Origin: an uncultured Luminiphilus sp.
GTDB lineage: Bacteria > Pseudomonadota > Gammaproteobacteria > Pseudomonadales > Halieaceae
Assembly (NCBI GenBank): GCA_938091425.1
Contig: CALKHC010000021.1
Coordinates: forward strand, 1-39,573
Length of the DNA stretch: 39,573 nt
Direction: 5' to 3'
Shown: in pieces, positions 10,007 to 20,687 of the stretch
Position numbering within the stretch: position 1 is the stretch's first letter
How the letters are laid out: each line of letters opens with the position of its first letter
Notes under the pieces: generated by a model
Told to the model about the DNA's origin: nothing
The model's input: the letters and a program-made list of their open reading frames with translations, nothing else
Databases searched by the model: none
Position numbers and translations under genes: made by a program

Positions 10007-11383
10007 TTATTTACCAATACAAAAAGAGGAAAAAATCTCTCCGAGCAGATCATCTGCACCAAAGGCGCCGGTAATGGCACCTAATTCAGCATGAATTTTC
10101 CTCAGATCTTCTGCCAACAATTCTCCTGCTTGACTGATCTTGAACCGCTCAATCGCCGCATTTAGCTCTACCTGTGCTCTTTTGAGACACGTGACGTGGC
10201 GCTCTCTGGCGCTAAAAGGCGTTGTTGGCGCCGCCTCATCTACACCGAGACATTGGATGATGACCTGCTCTAGAGAATCGATTCCTTCTCCGGTCACAGC
10301 CGATACGGCAACCGTGAGGGGGCCAGATCCGTCTTTTTTATCAGCGGTTTTCACAACCCCCGGCGCGCGACCAGAGAGGTCTATTTTGTTCAGTACACGG
10401 ACGAGGGGTTGTGAGTTGTCACCGGTGGAGAGCTCTGTCTCCTGGGGCTCTCGGTCGTCAATCACTTCGATAATGACATCGGCTGTGTCGAGCGCTGCTT
10501 GCGCTCTTTGGATGCCCTCTTGCTCTATCGCATCCGTCGCTACGCGAATCCCAGCAGTATCCGAGAGTTGGATTGCTACGCCCTCTATGGCAATGGACTG
10601 CTTAATAACATCGCGGGTGGTGCCGGGAATATCGGTAACAATGGCCACTGCCTGATTGGCTAACTGATTCATCAGACTGCTCTTTCCCGCATTTGGCGCA
10701 CCAGTCATGACTATTTGTGCGCCCCGACCCAATAACGCGCCTCTTCTGGCTTGGGAGATTAATGTCGCCAACGCTTCCTGCATCTCGAGTAACGATGTGA
10801 CAAAGTGACCCTCGCTGAGAAAGTCGACCTCTTCCTCCGGAAAGTCGATAGCAGCCTCTACATAGACTCTCAGGTTGATGATGCGTTGGTTGACCTGATT
10901 GACCGCGTCTGAAAACGCGCCTTGTAACGAGGCGGAGGCTTGACGTGCAGCCTGTTTTGTCGGTGCGTCGATCAAATCAGCGAGGCCCTCAGCTTGGGTG
11001 AGGTCTATTTTGTCGTTGAGGAACGCCCGCTCAGAGAATTCTCCTGGTCTGGCTAATCGCGCACCTTGTGACAAACAAGCCTCGAGCAACAGATTGGTCA
11101 CTATCACCCCACCGTGGCAATGAAACTCGGCGACATCTTCTCCGGTAAATGACGCAGGGCGCTGAAAGAGTAGCGTCAGGCCGGTATCAATCACGTCACC
11201 GTCCTCTGCAAAAAAGCGGGTGAGAAGAGGCTGTCTGATTTGGACCGTGCTGCGTGTCAGTAGCGTGGCAATTGAAAACGCTTCCGGCCCAGATACGCGG
11301 ATAATGCTGACGCCACCACGCCCGAGGGGAGTCGCAATGGCGGCTATAGTGTCTTGATCAAGCGAGAGGCTGTCGGATGACAC
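10007..11383 (-). CDS. mnmE: tRNA modification GTPase MnmE
   Basis: This 458-residue GTPase is the partner of MnmG in wobble-uridine modification. The N-terminal formyl-THF-binding domain begins DTIAAIATPLGRGGVSIIRVSG. The G domain is inserted in the helical domain: G1 GAPNAGKSS (228-236), G2 GTTRD (254-258), G3 DTAG (275-278), G4 NKID. The protein ends FCIGK, the invariant C-terminal motif whose cysteine is needed for modification. The start is GTG (complement 11381-11383); no in-frame ATG is better placed and the ribosome binding site is weak. It lies 21 bp after yidC, probably in the same transcript. mnmG is separated from it by the origin-like 508-bp gap. Confidence 0.96.
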   Translation of the reverse strand: MSSDSLSLDQDTIAAIATPLGRGGVSIIRVSGPEAFSIATLLTRSTVQIRQPLLTRFFAEDGDVIDTGLTLLFQRPASFTGEDVAEFHCHGGVIVTNLLLEACLSQGARLARPGEFSERAFLNDKIDLTQAEGLADLIDAPTKQAARQASASLQGAFSDAVNQVNQRIINLRVYVEAAIDFPEEEVDFLSEGHFVTSLLEMQEALATLISQARRGALLGRGAQIVMTGAPNAGKSSLMNQLANQAVAIVTDIPGTTRDVIKQSIAIEGVAIQLSDTAGIRVATDAIEQEGIQRAQAALDTADVIIEVIDDREPQETELSTGDNSQPLVRVLNKIDLSGRAPGVVKTADKKDGSGPLTVAVSAVTGEGIDSLEQVIIQCLGVDEAAPTTPFSARERHVTCLKRAQVELNAAIERFKISQAGELLAEDLRKIHAELGAITGAFGADDLLGEIFSSFCIGK

Positions 11384-11404
11384 AGGGCTTAATCAGACAG
11401 CGGC

Positions 11405-13108
11405 TTAGAGGGCACCGCTCTCAATTCTGCGATTGATTAGGTATTGCTGCCCCATCGACAGCAAGTTGTTGCACAACCAGTAAAGCACCAGCCCCGCCGG
11501 AAACCACAAAAAGAAGAAGGTGAACACAATGGGCATCCACTGCATGATTTTTGCCTGCATAGGATCCGGCGGCGCAGGGTTTAGTTTTTGCATGTAATAC
11601 ATGCTTGCCCCCATCAGAAGTGGCAGCACGAAATAGGGATCCATGACCGACAGATCGTCGATCCACAAGGCGAACGGCGCCTGCCTCAATTCAACCGACT
11701 CCATCAATACCCAGTAAAGCGCAATGAAAACAGGCATTTGAACGAGAATGGGGAAGCAGCCGCCCAGCGGATTGATTTTTTCTTTTTTGTACAACTCCAT
11801 CATGGCTTGAGACTGCTTGGCTTTGTCATTGGCATATTCTTCTCTAATCGCCAGGATACGCGGCTGCACTTTCCGCATTCGAGCCATCGATTTGTAGCCA
11901 GCTGCCGACAGTTGGAAAAACGCGAGTTTGACCAACAGTGTGAGGAAGATAATGGCGACACCCCAGTTAATCACAATGCTCTGGATCACCGTCAGCAACC
12001 AAAATAGCGGTTGTGCAATCCACCAGAGCCAGCCGTAATCCACAACAAGGTCAAGGTGGGTCGCCAGGTCCGCCAGCACAGACTGGTTTTTCGGACCAAC
12101 GTAAAGCTGATTACTAGTGGTTGCCGTCTCGCCCGGAGCGACCATCATGGCCGGGCCGGTGTAGCCTATTATGTTGTCGCCCGATTGGGTTTGGCGCGTT
12201 CTGAATCGGTAGGTGTTGTCCGGATCTGGCACCCACGCACTCACAAAATAATGTTGCAGCATGGCAATCCAGCCACCAGTGATATCTGCTCGGAAGGGGT
12301 CTTCGGCCATATCCTCAAAGTCGAACTTCGTAAATCGTTGATCGGGCTGAGTCAGCGCAGATCCTAGAAAAGGCTGCATACCCATTCCTGCGTCGCTGGC
12401 AGCAGGTGCTGCCGAACTATCACGTTTGAGCTGCACAAAAGGCGTGACCTGAGCCGCCTTGGCAGACAGATTGGTGATGATGTGAGCAACCTCCACTGTG
12501 TGGCTGCCGGGTTCAAAGCTGAAACGCTTGCTCACACGGAGCGCGCTGTCATCGCCAGCGTAGTCAATGACCACTTCCAGACGCTCTCCCTCAGGTTGTG
12601 TGTACACGTCCTGCGCGGCACGGTATTGCGCACGTTGTTTTTGGTCGATGCCATCCGGCCCAACCAACCCGGATTGCGCGACGTAGGTGCGCATGGCATT
12701 TCGCTCGAGTAATACAAAAGGGTCCGTCGAGTCATCGAGTGTTTTGGGGTAGTCCTTGAGCGCAGCGCCCACAACGTCGCCGCCTTCAAGGTCGATCTTG
12801 ATTTCCAACACGTCCGTGTGCACGGTCACAATCCGCCCCGTTGTGACGGCAACGGGCCGTGAGTCGTCTAGGCCGCGATTGGTGGTGAGGTTGATATCTT
12901 CTTCTGCGGGCAGGTCCATGTCACCCTGCTTGCTGCTGCCTCCTGCCGCCTCGCGGGCCGTATCGAGCGTCACTGCTTCGGTGTCTACCATAGGTACCGA
13001 GGGCTGCGCCGCTTCCTGTTGGGCGGTACTGAATTGTGTCCACTCCCCCAGCAGCATGAAACCCAGCAGAACGCTAGCAGCGATTAGTGCGTAACGAGGG
13101 ATATCCAT
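11405..13108 (-). CDS. yidC: Membrane protein insertase YidC
   Basis: This 567-residue protein belongs to the Oxa1/Alb3/YidC family and inserts membrane proteins such as subunit c and a of ATP synthase, alone or with SecYEG. An N-terminal membrane anchor (residues 7-24, YALIAASVLLGFMLLGEW) precedes a large periplasmic P1 domain (about 50-340) of beta-sandwich type. The conserved C-terminal core has SMARMRKVQPRILAIREEYANDK, then NPLGGCFPILVQMPVFIALYWVLMESVELR, and ends with LYWLCNNLLSMGQQYLINRRIE. The length is like that of other gammaproteobacterial YidC (548-580). It lies 15 bp after yidD. Confidence 0.97.
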   Translation of the reverse strand: MDIPRYALIAASVLLGFMLLGEWTQFSTAQQEAAQPSVPMVDTEAVTLDTAREAAGGSSKQGDMDLPAEEDINLTTNRGLDDSRPVAVTTGRIVTVHTDVLEIKIDLEGGDVVGAALKDYPKTLDDSTDPFVLLERNAMRTYVAQSGLVGPDGIDQKQRAQYRAAQDVYTQPEGERLEVVIDYAGDDSALRVSKRFSFEPGSHTVEVAHIITNLSAKAAQVTPFVQLKRDSSAAPAASDAGMGMQPFLGSALTQPDQRFTKFDFEDMAEDPFRADITGGWIAMLQHYFVSAWVPDPDNTYRFRTRQTQSGDNIIGYTGPAMMVAPGETATTSNQLYVGPKNQSVLADLATHLDLVVDYGWLWWIAQPLFWLLTVIQSIVINWGVAIIFLTLLVKLAFFQLSAAGYKSMARMRKVQPRILAIREEYANDKAKQSQAMMELYKKEKINPLGGCFPILVQMPVFIALYWVLMESVELRQAPFALWIDDLSVMDPYFVLPLLMGASMYYMQKLNPAPPDPMQAKIMQWMPIVFTFFFLWFPAGLVLYWLCNNLLSMGQQYLINRRIESGAL

Positions 13109-13123
13109 AATGCGGTCTCAATC

Positions 13124-13390
13124 TCAGTGAGTGTGTTGAGGGCTTTTGGTTGGTGGCACGGGGTCGAACCCGCCGGCACACCAAGGGTGGCAGCGAATCA
13201 GCCTGCGACCGGTCAGCCAGACGCCCGATAGGGTACCGTGGGTCTTCAGCGCGTCAATCCCATATTGTGAACAGGTTGGGGTAAAGCGGCAGGACCTGCC
13301 CAGCCAGGGGCTTAGCGTCAATTGATAGCCACGGATTAACAGGGCTAACCCAGCCGCAACGCGCTGATCAATGGTCTGTAGCCACTGCAT
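13124..13390 (-). CDS. yidD: Membrane protein insertion efficiency factor YidD
   Basis: This 88-residue protein of the YidD (DUF37, haemolysin-like) family helps YidC-dependent insertion at the inner membrane. The family signature is clear: GYQLTLSPWLGRSCRFTPTCSQYGIDAL and a second cysteine-bearing motif RLIRCHPWCAGGFDPVP. An N-terminal amphipathic helix (MQWLQTIDQRVAAGLALLIR) is typical. The ATG (complement 13388-13390) overlaps the rnpA stop as TAATG, indicating translational coupling. An upstream in-frame extension to 13444 lies inside rnpA and is not family sequence. Confidence 0.95.
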   Translation of the reverse strand: MQWLQTIDQRVAAGLALLIRGYQLTLSPWLGRSCRFTPTCSQYGIDALKTHGTLSGVWLTGRRLIRCHPWCAGGFDPVPPTKSPQHTH

Positions 13391-13740
13391 TACGACCTGA
13401 CCTTTTGTCCCAGGGCGCGCCACAGCCGATCGAGTTCCTGCCACACGCCGGGGTTATCCATCTGATCTGCGGCTGGTCGTGCCAGGACAACCAGATCTAT
13501 GGATTCATCAAAAGGATGGTGTCTAAATTGTTCCCGCACAAGTCGTTTGATTCGGTTGCGTCTGACCGCGCGCCGAATATTTTTTTTGGCGACCACGACG
13601 CCTAGTCTCGACGTTTTTGTCGCGCCGGGTGTGGCAAGCAGCAGAAAGGCGCCGCTGCTCACCTTGTATTCCGGGCTGTTAAACACTCGCCGGTAGTGGT
13701 CAGGTTGAGATAACTTGGCGGTATGAGGAAGGGTGGGCAT
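13390..13740 (-). CDS. rnpA: Ribonuclease P protein component
   Basis: This 116-residue basic protein binds the RNase P RNA and pre-tRNA 5' leader. The conserved RNR motif is present as KKNIRRAVRRNRIKRLVREQFR at about residues 52-73. The N-terminal part has the HYRRVFN...SSGAFLLLA pattern that lines the central cleft. It lies 29 bp after rpmH and overlaps yidD by one base. The length is within the family's 110-135. The RNase P RNA itself is not in this window. Confidence 0.96.
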   Translation of the reverse strand: MPTLPHTAKLSQPDHYRRVFNSPEYKVSSGAFLLLATPGATKTSRLGVVVAKKNIRRAVRRNRIKRLVREQFRHHPFDESIDLVVLARPAADQMDNPGVWQELDRLWRALGQKVRS

Positions 13741-13769
13741 GGCCCACGACGGCGATTTGCGGAAGGTGC

Positions 13770-13904
13770 TTAGGCGGACAAACGTCGGCGGCCGCGCGCG
13801 CGACGGCGAGCCAGGACTTTGCGCCCGCTCTTGGTGGCCATGCGGGCGCGGAACCCGTGATTGCGTTTTCGCTTGAGCACGCTAGGCTGAAATGTACGCT
13901 TCAT
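13770..13904 (-). CDS. rpmH: 50S ribosomal protein L34
   Basis: Translation of the complement of 13770-13904 gives a 44-residue, very basic protein starting [18 protein letters not shown], continuing [18 protein letters not shown] and ending RLSA, which is unmistakably L34 (46 residues in E. coli). It is small enough to be missed by length cut-offs. It is the first gene of the leftward rpmH-rnpA-yidD-yidC-mnmE cluster and is preceded by a strong-looking promoter about 105 bp upstream. Its leader is part of the oriC-side intergenic region. Confidence 0.98.
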   Translation of the reverse strand: MKRTFQPSVLKRKRNHGFRARMATKSGRKVLARRRARGRRRLSA

Positions 13905-14009
13905 GGCGATTACCTTTTCGTCTTCGTTTAACGCTATCGCTGTATCGCGACAGTGCGCTGTCAGCGGTGCGGGGCTTTATCAAGGCCCGGCGACCGTTAA
14001 GGGGCGCGG

Positions 14010-14038
14010 ATTATAGGTAGCCTTTTAGGTCTATGCAA
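14010..14038 (-). promoter_or_regulatory. Strong candidate rpmH promoter
   Basis: On the minus strand TTGCAT (14033-14038) and a perfect TATAAT (14010-14015) are spaced exactly 17 bp apart. Transcription would begin near 14003 and give rpmH a leader of about 100 nt. This is the best sigma70 match noticed in the window and it points away from dnaA, so it would fire leftward out of the putative origin region. Confidence 0.75.
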
Positions 14039-14264
14039 GGCTTGGGACGAGCGACTTATGCAATCTGCTTTCGGCACGAGTAAAAAGTTTCATCCCCACC
14101 TGCCCCCCCCAAAGGGCGGGAGTAAGAGATTGCCGCATGCATTGAAAAAGCCATGATTTCAGCGGCTTGCCTCACATGACGCCTGCGCAGTGTTGCCGGT
14201 GAGCCTGGTTTGACCTCTACGGCGCAATCGGGAAAACACAGGTTGGCCCTAAGATAAACACAGC

Positions 14265-14273
14265 TTATCCACA
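14265..14273 (+). promoter_or_regulatory. Perfect DnaA box
   Basis: TTATCCACA matches the DnaA consensus in all nine positions. It lies about 245 bp upstream of the dnaA start, on the left edge of the AT-rich segment. Confidence 0.8.
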
Positions 14274-14382
14274 GGGGTAAAATTTTTTTCTTGCAAATGC
14301 GCGGCGCTTGGTTTACCTCGCCTAATAATTAATAGGCTATTGATTTTATTATACTTAAAACCTGTTGATGAGTGAGTGAGTT

Positions 14383-14391
14383 TGTGGATAA
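14383..14391 (-). promoter_or_regulatory. Perfect DnaA box (complement)
   Basis: TGTGGATAA is the exact complement of TTATCCACA. It lies on the right edge of the AT-rich segment, about 125 bp before dnaA, where it could serve both origin function and dnaA autoregulation. Confidence 0.8.
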
Positions 14392-14474
14392 CTAGGCGCC
14401 GTGACCGTAGGGCAGGCCAAACACACTTTAGGAGCGTTTGGGAAACGGCAGGAGCCAGCCACCCCTGAGAAGCA

Positions 14475-14488
14475 GCCTTTAAAAAGGC
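14475..14488. repeat. Short perfect inverted repeat in dnaA leader
   Basis: GCCTTT and AAAGGC are separated by two adenines, 29 bp before the dnaA start codon. It has no T-tract and so is not a terminator; it might be an operator or a leader hairpin. A 6-bp arm can arise by chance. Confidence 0.35.
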
Positions 14489-14516
14489 AGGATTTGAACC
14501 CAATTGGAGAAGCGCG

Positions 14517-15902
14517 TTGGTTGCCCCCCAGCCCCTCACGGACCCTTGGCAGCACTGCCTGAATCGACTCGGTGGTGATATTCCTCAGCAGCAATTTAAT
14601 ACCTGGATCAGGCCATTACGAGCCGAATGGCAGGAGTCCGGCCTTGTGTTGTCGGCGCCGAATCGTTTTATCCGAGATTTTGTGGCGGGCAAGTATTTGC
14701 CTCTGATTAACACCTATTTGCTCGATGTGGTGGCGCCGGCGGCTGCACAGGCATCAGTGACGGTGCAGGGCGGACAGCCAACTGCCCCACCTTCGGTCAG
14801 GCCGGTTGCTTTTGGCACAGGGCAGGCCGCAACCATACCTGCAGAGGCGCCCCCGCGCCCAGCCCCCGCCGCGCTCGTATCGCCTTCCAGCCTGGTTGAG
14901 GGCTACACTTTTGAGCGGTTTGTAGAGGGCAAGAGCAACCAGCTTGCCTTGGCGGCGGCCCAGCAGGTGGCTGAGCATCCAGGCCTCTCTTACAACCCCC
15001 TGTTTTTGTATGGTGGCGTTGGGCTCGGCAAGACACACCTCATGCACGCGGTCGGGAACGCCATGCGTCGCCAAAACCCCGAGGCTAAAGTCGTTTATCT
15101 TCACTCTGAGCGATTTGTCGCAGATATGGTGAAGGCATTGCAGTTGAACGCGATCAATGACTTTAAGCGCTTCTATCGTTCGGTTGACGCCTTGTTAATT
15201 GATGACATTCAGTTTTTCGCAAACAAAGACCGCTCCCAGGAAGAGTTTTTTCACACATTTAATGCGCTTCTTGAGGGTGGTCAGCAAATGATCCTTACGT
15301 GTGACCGTTACCCTAAGGAGATAGAGGGTGTAGAGGAGCGCTTGAAGTCACGCTTTGGTTGGGGATTAACGGTGGCGGTTGAGCCGCCGGACCTCGAAAC
15401 ACGCGTCGCTATCCTGATGAAAAAAGCAGAACAGAGCCACATATCGCTCGCACCAGACGCGGCGTTTTTCATCGCGCAACGCATCCGGTCGAACGTGCGG
15501 GAGCTGGAAGGTGCACTGAAGCGAGTGATCGCCAGTGCGAACTTTACGGGGCGGCCGTTTGATATCGAGTTGATTAAAGACAGCCTCAAAGACTTGTTTG
15601 CCTTGCAGGACAAACAGGTATCGCTGGATAACATCAAACGCAAGGTGGCCGAGTATTACAAAATCAAGGTGGCCGATTTAATGTCCAAAAGGCGCAATCG
15701 CTCAGTGGCGAGACCAAGACAGGTTGCCATGGCGATGTCGAGAGAGCTGACGCACCACAGTCTTCCAGAGATCGGTGATGCGTTTGGCGGGCGAGACCAC
15801 ACGACAGTTTTGCATGCATGTCGTAAAATCAAAGAGCTGCGGGACGTCAGCCCCGATATCAGCGAGGATTATCAAAACTTGCTTCGCGCGCTGACCACCT
15901 GA
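14517..15902 (+). CDS. dnaA: Chromosomal replication initiator protein DnaA
   Basis: This 461-residue AAA+ initiator binds DnaA boxes and melts oriC. Domain I (about 1-80) begins [27 protein letters not shown] proline/alanine-rich linker (about 85-125) is domain II. Domain III has Walker [10 protein letters not shown] (166-174) and Walker B LLIDD (226-230). Domain IV carries the DnaA-box recognition signature [12 protein letters not shown] (423-434). The apparent start is TTG (14517-14519), preceded by GGAGA at 14506-14510 with good spacing; no in-frame ATG or GTG lies between it and the conserved domain I. It heads the dnaA-dnaN-recF-gyrB series. Confidence 0.97.
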   Translation: MVAPQPLTDPWQHCLNRLGGDIPQQQFNTWIRPLRAEWQESGLVLSAPNRFIRDFVAGKYLPLINTYLLDVVAPAAAQASVTVQGGQPTAPPSVRPVAFGTGQAATIPAEAPPRPAPAALVSPSSLVEGYTFERFVEGKSNQLALAAAQQVAEHPGLSYNPLFLYGGVGLGKTHLMHAVGNAMRRQNPEAKVVYLHSERFVADMVKALQLNAINDFKRFYRSVDALLIDDIQFFANKDRSQEEFFHTFNALLEGGQQMILTCDRYPKEIEGVEERLKSRFGWGLTVAVEPPDLETRVAILMKKAEQSHISLAPDAAFFIAQRIRSNVRELEGALKRVIASANFTGRPFDIELIKDSLKDLFALQDKQVSLDNIKRKVAEYYKIKVADLMSKRRNRSVARPRQVAMAMSRELTHHSLPEIGDAFGGRDHTTVLHACRKIKELRDVSPDISEDYQNLLRALTT

Positions 15903-15965
15903 TGGGCCAATCTACAGGGCGCGGACAACGCCCGGTTAATGCATAAGACTGAACGAGTTGAAAAC

Positions 15966-17078
15966 ATGAAATTCTCAATTACCCGCGATGCACTAATTAA
16001 ACCGTTGAATTTGGTAGCGGGGGTCGTCGAGCGACGGCAAACACTGCCTATTTTATCTAACGTATTGCTGGTCCTAGAGGACAAAACCCTCTCACTTACT
16101 GGAACCGATCTTGAAGTCGAACTGGTAGGACGTGTCGATTTGGAGGCTGCCGGTGTTGACGGCGAGGTGACAGTCCCCGCGCGAAAATTGGTCGATATCT
16201 GTAAATCCCTCCCAGAGGGTTCCACTATAGAATTCTCCCTGGAGGCAGGCAAGGCCACCGTGAAGGCTGGCCGCAGCCGATTCACCTTGTCGACATTGCC
16301 AGCCGCGGACTTTCCAGCGGTGGAGAGTGGTGCTGGTTCGGTGGCATTATCCCTCGGTCAATCCCTGGTGAAACAGTTGATAGACAGCACGGCATTTGCC
16401 ATGGCCCAACAGGACGTTCGCTATTACCTGAATGGGCTGTATCTGGAGATTTTGGGGGGCCGCCTGCGAGTGGTGGCGACAGATGGGCATCGGCTGGCTC
16501 TTGCAACAGGACCCGCTTTGGTCGAGGCCGCGGACACAGGGGTGATTATCCCGCGAAAGGGTGTGCTGGAGCTGTCGCGCCTGCTTGATGGGAGTGCGCC
16601 GCTGGAGCTTGCCATTGGCACTAATCATATCCGTGCCACGAATGAGCAATTTACGTTCACTTCCAAGCTTGTTGACGGCAAGTTCCCGGATTATGAGCGC
16701 GTTATCCCGAAAAATGCCGACAAGTCAGTTATCGGTGAGCGGGGCGAACTGAAGCAGGCATTCACGCGCACAGCGATCCTTTCGAACGAAAAATACCGAG
16801 GCGTTCGGCTAAAGCTGTCGGATAATAACCTCGACATCACGGCGAACAACCCCGAGCAAGAGCAGGCCGAAGAGGTGGTGGGTGTCCAGTACAGCGGCAG
16901 TGAGCTCGAGATTGGTTTCAATGTTAGTTATTTGCTCGACGTGTTGTCGGTGTTGGAGCAGCCCCAGGTTCGACTGTCTGTCTCAGATGAGGCGAGCTCA
17001 GCGCTACTTGAAAATGCCGAAGCGCCGTCGGAAGGTGAGCCCGAGCGACTCTACGTTGTGATGCCCATGCGGCTCTGA
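15966..17078 (+). CDS. dnaN: DNA polymerase III subunit beta (sliding clamp)
   Basis: This protein has 370 residues, forms a dimeric ring around DNA and tethers polymerase III. The N-terminus MKFSITRDALIKPLNLVAGVVERRQTLPILSNVLL is the standard opening, so I use the ATG at 15966 and not the in-frame ATG at 15939, which would add nine unconserved residues. Other clamp motifs are TDLEVEL, RYYLNGLYLEI, VATDGHRLA and the C-terminal YVVMPMRL. The length is close to E. coli (366). It follows dnaA after 63 bp and precedes recF by 20 bp. Confidence 0.97.
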   Translation: MKFSITRDALIKPLNLVAGVVERRQTLPILSNVLLVLEDKTLSLTGTDLEVELVGRVDLEAAGVDGEVTVPARKLVDICKSLPEGSTIEFSLEAGKATVKAGRSRFTLSTLPAADFPAVESGAGSVALSLGQSLVKQLIDSTAFAMAQQDVRYYLNGLYLEILGGRLRVVATDGHRLALATGPALVEAADTGVIIPRKGVLELSRLLDGSAPLELAIGTNHIRATNEQFTFTSKLVDGKFPDYERVIPKNADKSVIGERGELKQAFTRTAILSNEKYRGVRLKLSDNNLDITANNPEQEQAEEVVGVQYSGSELEIGFNVSYLLDVLSVLEQPQVRLSVSDEASSALLENAEAPSEGEPERLYVVMPMRL

Positions 17079-17098
17079 CCAACGCCCTACCCGCTTCA

Positions 17099-18172
17099 AT
17101 GCTGAAGCACATTACCATTGAGGGCGTCAGGAACTTGGCCCAGGTTCAGGTGGCCTTGCCAACTGGCGCGACGGCGCTTTTCGGTGCTAACGGCTCGGGA
17201 AAAACCAGCTTCCTTGAGGCGATCCATTTGCTGGCTGTTGGCCGCTCTTTCAGAACACACCAATCAAAGCCAGTGATCCAGCGCGGCTTGGCACACTGCC
17301 GTATCGTTGGAGAGGTGCAGCGCCGCGGTCGCTCCATCATTATGGGGCTTGAAAAACACCGCGACGGCGTCGTTAAGGCGCGGGTAGCTGGCGAAAACGT
17401 GCCATCACTGTCCGAGTTGGCACTCCACCTGCCGCTGGTGTTGCTGGATACTGAGGGGTTGGGCGTTGTCACAGGACCGCCAGAGGGGCGCCGACGCTTG
17501 CTCGACGGCACTTTGTTCCACGTGGAACAGGGGTTTTTATCCCAGTGGAAGCGCTATGCTTCGGCAGTGCGGCAGCGTAATAGTGGGCTGCGCCGTGGTA
17601 TACTCGACAGCGATAAGGCGTGGCGTCGGGAGATTGCAGAAACGGGTGCCCTGCTTACTCAGCACAGGCAAGCAGTTGCTGCGAAACTGGCGGATAAATT
17701 GACGCGATTGGCTCCCGCCCTCTCTGAGGACTTCGAGGCTCTCGAGGTGGTTTTTCGTGCGGGTTGGGATCAAAAGCTGTCGCTGCTTGAGGCGTTGGAG
17801 CGCAATGCAGCCAGCGACGCCGCGCAGGGTTTTACTCAGGTCGGCCCGCATCGGGCTGATTTGCGATTAATGCGCGATGGCGTGCTGGCGGCCGATGTGC
17901 TGTCGCGAGGCCAGCTGAAGCTGGCTTTGGTGGCGCTGAAGCTGGTTCAGGGGGCGTTAATAGAGGATGCTTCCTCAATACCGCCGCTCTATTTGGTGGA
18001 TGATTTGCCCGCTGAACTGGATCGGGAGCACTGCGCCAGGGTATGTGAGCAGCTTGGCGCTGGGCGCCAAGTGATATTAACGGCGGTAGATCGGGCGTCG
18101 CTTGAGGCCGCTTGGGGGGACAAACCGCTCAACTTGTTCCACGTGGAACAAGGGCGGGTGTTGCCGGCGTAA
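17099..18172 (+). CDS. recF: DNA replication and repair protein RecF
   Basis: This 357-residue SMC-like ATPase helps load RecA at gaps through RecFOR. Walker A GANGSGKTS is at residues 29-37, the signature-like LSRGQLKLALVALKL lies in the C-terminal half, and Walker B is LYLVDDLPAELD. The heptapeptide LFHVEQG occurs twice, at residues 139-145 and 346-352. The first copy is at the place where E. coli RecF has FHVEP. Both copies are encoded by a perfect parS palindrome, so the coding sequence serves two purposes. It lies 20 bp after dnaN and 69 bp before gyrB. Confidence 0.97.
   Translation: MLKHITIEGVRNLAQVQVALPTGATALFGANGSGKTSFLEAIHLLAVGRSFRTHQSKPVIQRGLAHCRIVGEVQRRGRSIIMGLEKHRDGVVKARVAGENVPSLSELALHLPLVLLDTEGLGVVTGPPEGRRRLLDGTLFHVEQGFLSQWKRYASAVRQRNSGLRRGILDSDKAWRREIAETGALLTQHRQAVAAKLADKLTRLAPALSEDFEALEVVFRAGWDQKLSLLEALERNAASDAAQGFTQVGPHRADLRLMRDGVLAADVLSRGQLKLALVALKLVQGALIEDASSIPPLYLVDDLPAELDREHCARVCEQLGAGRQVILTAVDRASLEAAWGDKPLNLFHVEQGRVLPA
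17514..17529. promoter_or_regulatory. parS site 1 (ParB binding), inside recF
   Basis: TGTTCCACGTGGAACA is a perfect 16-bp palindrome. It equals the general chromosomal parS consensus TGTTTCACGTGAAACA with one symmetric pair of substitutions, the form I recall from Pseudomonas. A parAB pair is encoded 10 kb to the left. It encodes part of LFHVEQG at RecF residues 139-145. Confidence 0.9.
18133..18152. promoter_or_regulatory. parS site 2 (ParB binding), inside recF 3' end
   Basis: The same 16-bp core (18135-18150) is here extended to a perfect 20-bp palindrome, CTTGTTCCACGTGGAACAAG. It lies 621 bp from site 1, in the same reading frame, encoding RecF residues 346-352, only a few codons before the stop. 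Confidence 0.9.
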
Positions 18173-18232
18173 TTGAGTCGCAATGGGGCGCCGTTTGGGC
18201 TTACGGGCACATTTTATTATCTAACTGTTTAG

Positions 18233-20677
<2,445 letters not shown>

Positions 20678-20687
20678 CGATCAGGCG

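Larger units (their letters stand above)
14250..14400. other. Candidate chromosomal replication origin (oriC), rpmH-dnaA gap
   Basis: The 612-bp gap between rpmH and dnaA contains two perfect DnaA boxes in opposite orientation, TTATCCACA at 14265-14273 and TGTGGATAA at 14383-14391. They flank an AT-rich stretch (about 14318-14360, with TAATAATTAATAG and TTTTATTATACTTAAAA) that could be the unwinding element. Genes to the left run left and dnaA-gyrB run right, the pattern expected on both sides of an origin. This is the Pseudomonas-type location. No computed skew supports it here; it rests on motifs and context. The segment 14040-14250 holds a C-run and weak hairpins but no gene. Confidence 0.75.

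Noticed and set aside
14249-14539. 96-codon minus-strand frame across the dnaA leader
   Set aside because: It covers both DnaA boxes and the dnaA start; no family resemblance; explained by the oriC sequence.
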